Assembly: GCA_934621665.1 (NCBI GenBank)
Contig: CAKTUT010000051.1
Span: forward strand, 1 to 10,601
Source: an uncultured Oscillospiraceae bacterium
GTDB taxonomy: Bacteria > Bacillota > Clostridia > Oscillospirales > Oscillospiraceae
DNA: 10,601 bases
Reading direction: 5' to 3'
Shown: positions 5,990 to 10,601 of the stretch, piece by piece
Layout: each line of letters opens with the position of its first letter
Position numbering within the stretch: position 1 is the stretch's first letter
The notes under the pieces: model-generated
Database searches by the model: none
Told to the model about the DNA's origin: nothing
Seen by the model: only the letters and a program-made list of their open reading frames with translations
Made by a program: the position numbers and the translations under genes

Positions 5990-6940
5990 ATGGCAGAAAC
6001 CCATGACAACATCATCTGCGTCGTCGGCCCTACGGCCTCCGGCAAGACACGCATGGCTGTGGAGCTGGCAAAGGCGCTTGGCGGCGAGGTCGTCTCGTGT
6101 GACTCGATGCAGATCTACCGCGGCATGACCGTGGGGACGGCGAAGCCGACGCCGGACGAGATGGACGGCGTCCGGCACCACATGATTGATGTCGCTGACC
6201 CATCAGAGCCGTTTTCCGCCGGAAAATACGTGGAGATGGCCGACGCGTGCGTGCAGGATATCCTGTCGCGCGGGAAAGCCGTGGTGATCGCGGGCGGAAC
6301 GGGACTGTATGTGGACAGCCTGATTGCCGGGCGGAGCTTTGCACCCGTGCCGTCCACGGGAAAGCGCGAGGCGCTGGAGCGCCGCGCAGATAAAGAGGGC
6401 ATCCAGCCGCTTTTAAGTGCGCTGGCGGCCATCGACCCCGAGAGTGCCGCGCGGCTGCATCCGTCCGACCGGCGGCGGATTATCCGGGCGCTGGAAATTT
6501 ATCAGGAGACGGGCGAGACCATCACCGAGCACGACCGCAAAACGCGCCTCAAGCCGCCAAAATACCGGCCTGTCTGGCTTGGTATGACGTTTTGCAGCCG
6601 TGCCGACCTGTACGCGCGGATTGACAAGCGCGTGGAGCTGATGATGGCAGACGGACTTCTGGACGAGGTGCGCGCGCTGCTTGACGCGGGCGTGCCCGCG
6701 ACGGCCACGGCCATGCAGGCCATCGGCTATAAGGAGCTGACGGGCGCGCTGTGCGGGGAGGAAAGCGTGGACGAGGCGGTTGGGCTGATTCAGCAGCGCT
6801 CACGCAACTATGCCAAGCGCCAGCTGACATGGTTCCGGCGCAATCCGGAGATCCACTGGCTGGAGCAGACGCTGCCGCTTGATTTTTCCGCCGTTTTTGA
6901 GACCGCTCGCCGGTATATTCCTTTTTTCGCGGGCGAATAA
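5990..6940 (+). CDS. miaA: tRNA dimethylallyltransferase MiaA
   Basis: MiaA transfers the dimethylallyl group of DMAPP to N6 of A37 in tRNAs that read codons starting with U (i6A37). This stabilises weak codon-anticodon pairing, and the product is often further modified by MiaB. The 316-residue product has the usual length. It contains the P-loop GPTASGKT (13-20), the catalytic-base segment DSMQIYRGM (38-46, D38), GTAKPT, HHMIDV, GGTGLY (102-107), RIIRALEIY, AIGYKEL and the C-terminal QRSRNYAKRQLTWFRR tRNA-binding region. The start is set by AAAGGAG at 5977-5983; an upstream TTG in frame would add 34 residues encoded by repeat DNA. The gene is immediately upstream of hfq, a pairing conserved in many bacteria, and 340 non-coding bases downstream of mutL. 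Confidence 0.97.
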   Translation: MAETHDNIICVVGPTASGKTRMAVELAKALGGEVVSCDSMQIYRGMTVGTAKPTPDEMDGVRHHMIDVADPSEPFSAGKYVEMADACVQDILSRGKAVVIAGGTGLYVDSLIAGRSFAPVPSTGKREALERRADKEGIQPLLSALAAIDPESAARLHPSDRRRIIRALEIYQETGETITEHDRKTRLKPPKYRPVWLGMTFCSRADLYARIDKRVELMMADGLLDEVRALLDAGVPATATAMQAIGYKELTGALCGEESVDEAVGLIQQRSRNYAKRQLTWFRRNPEIHWLEQTLPLDFSAVFETARRYIPFFAGE

Positions 6941-6946
6941 TGCTAG

Positions 6947-6987
6947 GATATGGGTATTACAAACATAAAGGAGTCGATACCCATGTC
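6947..6987 (+). promoter_or_regulatory. RNA hairpin enclosing the hfq ribosome binding site and start codon
   Basis: In the mRNA, GAUAUGGGUAU (6947-6957) can pair with AUACCCAUGUC (6977-6987), giving 11 bp with one G-U. The perfect core is ATGGGTAT/ATACCCAT. The hfq start codon (6983-6985) lies wholly in the 3' arm. The Shine-Dalgarno AAAGGAG (6967-6973) lies in the 19-base, A-rich loop. The stem starts six bases after the miaA stop codon. Ribosomes finishing miaA could open it (translational coupling), or Hfq or another factor could bind the loop. The pairing is seen directly; regulation is inferred. Confidence 0.65.
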
Positions 6988-7210
6988 AAACACAACCGAA
7001 ATTTATCAGGACGCGTTTTTGAATCAGGCACGGCGGATGCGCACGCCGCTGACCGTTTTTTTGATGAACGGCTTTCAGCTGCGCGGCGTAATTACCGGGT
7101 TTGACGCATTTGTGATTGTGCTGCAATCCGAGGGAAAGCAGCAGATGATCTATAAACACGCCGTTTCGACGATTATTCCGTCGATTCCGGTCAAGCTGGC
7201 GCAGGAGTAA
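6983..7210 (+). CDS. hfq: RNA chaperone Hfq
   Basis: Hfq is the bacterial Sm-like hexamer that binds small RNAs and mRNAs; its importance in Gram-positives varies. The 75-residue protein contains QDAFLN (9-14; the Gln matches Q8 of E. coli), Sm1 ending FQLRGVITGFDAF, and the Sm2 signature YKHAVST (57-63, with the YKH uridine-binding triad). The lateral-rim patch reads RRMR (17-20). That is closer to the E. coli RRER than to the weaker B. subtilis RKEN, so real RNA-annealing activity is plausible. The C-terminal tail is very short, as usual in Firmicutes. The start at 6983 is chosen for AAAGGAG at 6967-6973; an in-frame ATG at 6950 would add 11 unconserved residues and has no well-placed ribosome site. 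It follows miaA by 42 bases. Confidence 0.95.
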   Translation: MSNTTEIYQDAFLNQARRMRTPLTVFLMNGFQLRGVITGFDAFVIVLQSEGKQQMIYKHAVSTIIPSIPVKLAQE

Positions 7211-7214
7211 GCGT

Positions 7215-7246
7215 AAAAGCTCCTGCGCTGCGGCAAAGGAGCTTTT
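7215..7246 (+). promoter_or_regulatory. Hairpin between hfq and the HlyD-like gene, sequestering its RBS
   Basis: AAAAGCTCCT (7215-7224) pairs perfectly with AGGAGCTTTT (7237-7246), loop of 12 bases. The 3' arm contains most of the Shine-Dalgarno AAAGGAG (7235-7241) and ends on the base before the ATG at 7247. The hairpin begins four bases after the hfq stop. It could hold down translation of the adaptor unless opened, or act as a weak intrinsic terminator with a four-T tail. Both roles are inference. Confidence 0.65.
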
Positions 7247-8458
7247 ATGAAGCAGGGAAAGCAATACACCACCATCATATTGTGGATTCTGCTGGCTGCC
7301 ATTATGGCCTATTTCGGCTACCACGTCTATAACTCCATCCATGAGCCGCTTACCACGGCGATTGTCATCGAGTATGAGGCGGGCGCGGGCTATTCTGCCA
7401 CGGGCTTTGTGGTGCGCGATGAGCGCGTGATCTCATCGGAGTATGACATCACCGTTTTGACCGCGCAGGAGGGCGCGCACGTATCGGCGGGCGAGGCGGT
7501 TGCCACCGGCTATCTCTCCGACGACGCGCGCGAGCGTCAGGCGCGCATCTCCGAGCTGACGGCGCAGCTGGAGACGCTGACCTACGCACGGCGCTACTCC
7601 GGCAGCATCGCCGATCAGGCCGCGCTGGACAGCGAAATTTTAAGCAGCCTCACGTCGTTTTCGCGCTATGTCGCGCGGCGCGACATGAACTCGGCGCTGG
7701 ATCTTTCGTCAGAGCTCAAGGGCATGGTGCTGCGGCGCAGCTCCGACAGCGGCGATACCACCGTCATTCAGGCGCAGATTACCGCCACGCAAAATGAGCT
7801 TGACCAGCTGCGTGACGAGGCGGGGCAGGACACACGCACCGTCACCGCGCCTGCGGCGGGTTATTTTTCCGGAACAGTGGACGGCTATGAGTCGGTGCTC
7901 ACGCCCGATATTCTCGATACGCTCAGCTACCGCGACTATGTTTCCCTTGCGCCGGAGGAAGTTTCCGGCCACACCGCCGGCAAGCTCATCCACGGCAACA
8001 CGTGGTACTATGTGACCATTGTGCCGTCGGGCGAGCTGGAGGGGCTGGAGCGGGGCGACGACGTCAAGGTTACGTTTGCGCGCGATTTTTATGAGCAGGT
8101 GACGATGAATGTGGATCGCATCGGCACGAACGAGGCGGGCTTCCGCATTCTGGTGCTCTCGTGCGACCGGTATATGCAGAGCGTTACGCTGCTGCGCCAG
8201 CAGACAGCGGATGTGGTCTTTACGGCCTATTCCGGCCTGCGCGTGCCAAAGGAGGCTGTGCGCGTGGACGAAAGCGGCCAGCCGGGCGTGTACGTCCGCG
8301 AGGGCGCGGCGGCAAAGTGGAAGCCGATTTCGATTCTGCATGACAACGGAGAAAGTTATGTGGTAGAATATGACCGCGGCTCTACGGCAAATCTCTGGCC
8401 GGGCGACGAGGTCATTGTCACCGCAAAGAATCTATATGATGGAAAGGTAGTCGGATAA
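7247..8458 (+). CDS. HlyD-like membrane-anchored adaptor protein
   Basis: A 403-residue protein resembling the HlyD/membrane-fusion adaptors annotated in Clostridia. One N-terminal membrane helix (about 9-27, TIILWILLAAIMAYFGYHV) anchors it with the rest outside the cell. A biotinyl/lipoyl-like half-motif (TAQEGAHVSAGEAVATGYL, about 76-94) precedes a helical hairpin or coiled coil (about 100-195). A second half-motif (TVTAPAAGYFSGTVDGYE) and beta-rich domains follow. No signal cleavage site, ABC or MFS partner, or outer-membrane channel is encoded nearby. It lies directly upstream of yggS (one base between stop and start), putting it in the division-gene transcript. A transport-accessory or cell-envelope role is possible; the substrate is unknown. 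The family call rests on architecture and is less certain than its neighbours. Confidence 0.75.
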   Translation: MKQGKQYTTIILWILLAAIMAYFGYHVYNSIHEPLTTAIVIEYEAGAGYSATGFVVRDERVISSEYDITVLTAQEGAHVSAGEAVATGYLSDDARERQARISELTAQLETLTYARRYSGSIADQAALDSEILSSLTSFSRYVARRDMNSALDLSSELKGMVLRRSSDSGDTTVIQAQITATQNELDQLRDEAGQDTRTVTAPAAGYFSGTVDGYESVLTPDILDTLSYRDYVSLAPEEVSGHTAGKLIHGNTWYYVTIVPSGELEGLERGDDVKVTFARDFYEQVTMNVDRIGTNEAGFRILVLSCDRYMQSVTLLRQQTADVVFTAYSGLRVPKEAVRVDESGQPGVYVREGAAAKWKPISILHDNGESYVVEYDRGSTANLWPGDEVIVTAKNLYDGKVVG

Positions 8459-8459
8459 G

Positions 8460-9161
8460 ATGAGCCAGATTGCAGAGAATATAGCGAAGATTCGCCAGAC
8501 CATGCACGAGGCCGAGCGTCAGGCCGGCCGGCCGGAGGGTTCGGTGCTGCTGTGTGCGGCGACAAAGATGAACGATGCCGATGCGGTGCGCGAGGCCGTG
8601 GCGGCGGGCGTTGACTGCTGCGGTGAAAACCGCGTGCAGGAGCTTCAGCAAAAGCAGCCGCAGGGCGCATACACCGGAAAGCCGGTGCACTTTATCGGCC
8701 ATTTGCAGACGAACAAGGTAAAAAACGTTGTGGGCAAGGTTGATCTGATCGAGTCGGTTGACCGGCTGGAGCTGCTCGAGTGCATTGAAAAGACGGCGGA
8801 AAAGCTCGGTGTGGTGCAGGACATCCTGCTGGAGGTCAACATCGGCGCAGAGCAGAGTAAGTCCGGCTTTACCCCCGCCGAAGCGGCGCAAACCGCAGCG
8901 TCGATGGCGCAATATCCCCACTGCCGCCTGCGCGGACTGATGGCAATCCCGCCTGTGAGCGAATTTCCTGGTGCCAATCGCAGATATTTTGCCGAAATGC
9001 GCAACCTTTTTGTTGACATAAGCAGCAAAAAATACGATAATGTAGCCATGGAATGCCTGTCGATGGGAATGAGCGACGATTATGCCGACGCAATTCTGGA
9101 AGGCAGTACCATGATCCGCGTGGGTACGGCGATATTTGGCCCGAGAAATTACAATGTCTGA
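8460..9161 (+). CDS. yggS: YggS/YlmE-family PLP-binding homeostasis protein
   Basis: Members of this family (PLPBP; YlmE in Bacillus) bind pyridoxal phosphate and affect vitamin B6 and amino-acid balance without a known enzymatic reaction. The 233-residue protein is a single alanine-racemase-like TIM barrel. K36 in AATKMN is at the position of the PLP Schiff-base lysine (Lys36 in E. coli YggS). GENRVQE, HFIGHLQTNK, the SVDRLE region, LEVNIGAEQSKSGF, LRGLMAIPP, LSMGMSDDY and IRVGTAIFG are the expected family motifs. The start lies one base after the upstream stop, with GGAAAGG 12 bases before it, so translation is probably coupled. Its place before sepF is the common arrangement in Firmicutes and Actinobacteria. 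Confidence 0.95.
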   Translation: MSQIAENIAKIRQTMHEAERQAGRPEGSVLLCAATKMNDADAVREAVAAGVDCCGENRVQELQQKQPQGAYTGKPVHFIGHLQTNKVKNVVGKVDLIESVDRLELLECIEKTAEKLGVVQDILLEVNIGAEQSKSGFTPAEAAQTAASMAQYPHCRLRGLMAIPPVSEFPGANRRYFAEMRNLFVDISSKKYDNVAMECLSMGMSDDYADAILEGSTMIRVGTAIFGPRNYNV

Positions 9162-9190
9162 CGCAGACAGATACTTGGAGGATATAGATT

Positions 9191-9721
9191 ATGGGATTCA
9201 TGGATGAACTGAAGAAGCTGGCAAAGCCCTACAGCGAGGACGACGACGATTTTGACGAATTCGACGACGAGCCCCGCCGTGCGCCGCGCGCCTCGCGCAG
9301 CTCCGCCGCGCCTGCTCCCGCGACATCCGCTTTTGATGATATGGATGACGACTATTCTTCGTCCTCGTCCAGCAGCTCCACTCGCCGCACGCCGCCGTTC
9401 GGCAGCAACAGCGGCAGCAACAAGGTTGTAAACATTCACACCACCGCCCAGATGCAGGTGGTTCTGGTCAAGCCCGACCGCTTTGACAATGTCTCCGACA
9501 TTGCCGAGCACCTGCGCAGCAAGCACGCCGTGGTGCTGAACCTTGAGGCCACGAACAAGGACGTCGCACGCCGTCTGGTTGACTTTTTGTCGGGCTGCGC
9601 CTATGCGCTTGACGGCAGGATCAAGAATATTGCAATCAGCACCTACATCATTACGCCCTACAATGTGGACATCGTCGGCGACCTGATCGACGAGCTGGAA
9701 AACAGCGGACTGTATCTGTAA
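9191..9721 (+). CDS. sepF: Cell division protein SepF
   Basis: SepF binds the FtsZ C-terminus, polymerises into arcs or rings, and tethers the Z-ring to the membrane alongside or instead of FtsA. The 176-residue product starts with a short amphipathic helix (MGFMDELKKLAKPY), the expected membrane-targeting sequence. A strongly acidic stretch (about 15-27) and a Ser/Arg-rich disordered linker (about 28-76) follow, then the globular SepF domain (78-176: NKVVNIHTTAQMQVVLVKP, VDFLSGCAYALDG, ITPYNVDI). TTGGAGG at 9175-9181 precedes the ATG by nine bases. The gene sits between yggS and divIVA. The linker is low complexity, but the fold domain looks complete. Confidence 0.95.
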   Translation: MGFMDELKKLAKPYSEDDDDFDEFDDEPRRAPRASRSSAAPAPATSAFDDMDDDYSSSSSSSSTRRTPPFGSNSGSNKVVNIHTTAQMQVVLVKPDRFDNVSDIAEHLRSKHAVVLNLEATNKDVARRLVDFLSGCAYALDGRIKNIAISTYIITPYNVDIVGDLIDELENSGLYL

Positions 9722-9742
9722 TACGCAACGGGAGGAGATTTC

Positions 9743-10468
9743 ATGTTCACACCGCAGGAAATTCAGGAGCAAACCTTTGCCAAGGCCGTGTTCGGCGGCT
9801 ATGATATGCAGCAGGTGGACGATTTTCTCGAACCGCTGACAGAGGACTATATCACCCTGTATAAGGAAAACGCCGTTTTAAAGTCCAAGATGAAAATCCT
9901 GGTGGAAAAGCTGGAGGAGTACCGCTCACAGGAGGCCGGCATGAAGCGCGCCATTGCAAACGCGCAGATGACGTGCGATAAGATGATTGCCGAGGCGCAG
10001 GCAAAGTGTGCCGGTATGATGAACGACGCCGAGGGCAGCGTCCGCAGCCAGACGGCAAACCTCCAGCAGACGCTGACCGAGGAGGAAGAACGCGTCAACA
10101 TGGCAAAGCAGACCGCGCAGAACTTTATCGACGTCATTGAGCAGGATATCCGCGGCCATCTGGAGCTGCTGGAAAAGCTGAAAGCGCGGGATCTGTCTGT
10201 GCCGGAAAAGCACAAGCAGCGCGAAAAGCCCTATGACTGGAGCAAGCAGGAGACGCCGCCCATGGTCGTGCCGTCTCAGACGGATGCCGCGCCGTCGGCG
10301 GAGGATATTGCGTCCGAGATCTCGGAAAATCTGGAAAAGCTGGTTGGCCCGGAAGAGCCCGCACCGCAGCCCGCCCCCGCGGCGGTGTCGCATCCCGACA
10401 GCGCCACGATCAAGTTCACCGATCTGAAGTTCGGCAAGAACTATGATCCGACGTCGGCAGGGAAGTAA
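9743..10468 (+). CDS. divIVA: DivIVA-domain cell-division/polarity scaffold
   Basis: DivIVA proteins gather at curved membranes (poles, septa) and recruit partners for division-site choice or peptidoglycan synthesis. The 241-residue protein opens with the DivIVA lipid-binding domain (FTPQEIQEQTFAKAVFGGYDMQQVDDFL). F17 matches the membrane-inserting Phe of B. subtilis DivIVA, but the adjacent Arg18 is Gly here. Coiled coils follow (about 30-65 and 70-150). The tail is a Pro/Ala-rich, charged, probably disordered region ending in IKFTDLKFGKNYD, which looks like a short conserved peptide and may be a partner-binding site. GGAGG at 9731-9735 precedes the start, 21 bases after sepF. The ylmG and ylmH genes often found between sepF and divIVA are absent. 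A strong terminator follows. Confidence 0.93.
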   Translation: MFTPQEIQEQTFAKAVFGGYDMQQVDDFLEPLTEDYITLYKENAVLKSKMKILVEKLEEYRSQEAGMKRAIANAQMTCDKMIAEAQAKCAGMMNDAEGSVRSQTANLQQTLTEEEERVNMAKQTAQNFIDVIEQDIRGHLELLEKLKARDLSVPEKHKQREKPYDWSKQETPPMVVPSQTDAAPSAEDIASEISENLEKLVGPEEPAPQPAPAAVSHPDSATIKFTDLKFGKNYDPTSAGK

Positions 10469-10479
10469 GCATAAGACAG

Positions 10480-10510
10480 AAAAAAGCAGCGCCGGCGGCG
10501 CTGCTTTTTT
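10480..10510 (+). terminator. Strong intrinsic terminator after divIVA
   Basis: GCAGCGCC (10486-10493) and GGCGCTGC (10497-10504) form an 8-bp GC stem with loop GGC, flanked by six A upstream and six T downstream. It starts 12 bases after the divIVA stop. The A tract makes it potentially bidirectional. Confidence 0.93.
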
Positions 10511-10530
10511 GTGGTCTAAGCCCTTTTTCG

Positions 10531-10545
10531 TTCCCTGCGCGGGAA
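10531..10545. repeat. TTCCCTGCGCGGGAA repeat motif, second copy
   Basis: This 15-base palindromic motif (5-bp stem, loop TGCGC) is identical to 5675-5689 behind mutL. Here it lies inside a wider GGTCT/AGACC pairing (10513-10517 with 10554-10558). Two exact copies, each close to a copy of the CCTACTTTTTCTG repeat, suggest a composite dispersed element. Confidence 0.5.
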
Positions 10546-10556
10546 TGCTTCGCAGA

Positions 10557-10601
10557 CCTACTTTTTCTGTTGCGCCAGAAAAAGTAGGCAAAAAGATTCG
10601 C
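10557..10601 (-). repeat. Dispersed palindromic repeat, copy B
   Basis: CCTACTTTTTCTG (10557-10569) and CAGAAAAAGTAGG (10576-10588) make a perfect 13-bp stem with loop TTGCGC, followed by CAAAAAGATTCGC to the window edge. Its reverse complement matches copy A at 5878-5922, so the two are in opposite orientation. It lies after the divIVA terminator and may continue past the window. Confidence 0.65.

Noticed and set aside
6950..6982. Upstream ATG giving Hfq 11 more residues
   Set aside because: AGGA is too close to that ATG. The internal ATG at 6983 has a full AAAGGAG, and Hfq proteins normally start near the TEIYQDAFLN-type segment.
7709..8341. Long antisense frame (210 codons) opposite the HlyD-like gene
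   Set aside because: Same cause: shadow of a GC-rich gene with no recognisable protein or ribosome site.
9155..9169. Small TGTCTG/CAGACA hairpin over the yggS stop codon
   Set aside because: Only six base pairs and no T-run. It ends five bases before the sepF ribosome site and could be chance.
1..10601. CRISPR array, tRNA/rRNA, transposase, prophage or defence genes
   Set aside because: None seen: there are no regularly spaced direct repeats, RNA gene signatures or recognisable mobile-element proteins.

Overview
The window reads as chromosomal DNA of a GC-rich Gram-positive bacterium of the class Clostridia, most likely an Oscillospirales/Oscillospiraceae-type gut organism. This rests on the gene order (mutS, mutL, miaA, hfq, then a YggS/SepF/DivIVA division cluster), the DivIVA and SepF types, strong AGGAG-type ribosome binding sites, and intergenic spaces filled with short palindromic repeats. 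The genus cannot be fixed from the sequence alone. All nine genes lie on the plus strand and look intact, except that mutS is cut by the left edge.

Layout. Positions 1-2462 hold mutS without its first roughly 60 codons. Positions 2463-2853 are non-coding and densely structured (hairpins, palindromes), ending in a plausible promoter. This is followed by a CPBP-family membrane protease (2854-3558) and mutL (3598-5649). Positions 5650-5989 are again non-coding, made of nested inverted repeats with terminal TGTAGGGG/CCCCTACA arms and a second palindromic repeat. Then come miaA (5990-6940), hfq (6983-7210), an HlyD-like membrane-anchored adaptor (7247-8458), yggS (8460-9161), sepF (9191-9721) and divIVA (9743-10468). 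A strong intrinsic terminator (10480-10510) closes the run. The last 90 bases repeat two of the motifs found in front of miaA, one of them in the opposite orientation.

Function. MutS and MutL are the mismatch recognition and endonuclease parts of post-replicative mismatch repair. Both carry candidate beta-clamp-binding motifs, and MutL has the nuclease signature expected in organisms lacking MutH. MiaA prenylates A37 of tRNAs reading UNN codons, and Hfq is the Sm-like RNA chaperone. YggS (PLP homeostasis), SepF (membrane anchor of FtsZ) and DivIVA (curvature-sensing scaffold) form the usual division-associated neighbourhood. The HlyD-like protein is the least understood member.

I see no defence island, CRISPR, prophage or transposase. 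The most interesting signals are regulatory. The hfq start codon lies inside an 11-bp RNA stem whose loop carries the Shine-Dalgarno sequence. The Shine-Dalgarno sequence of the next gene lies inside a second hairpin that starts directly after hfq. In addition, at least two small palindromic repeat families occupy the intergenic spaces.
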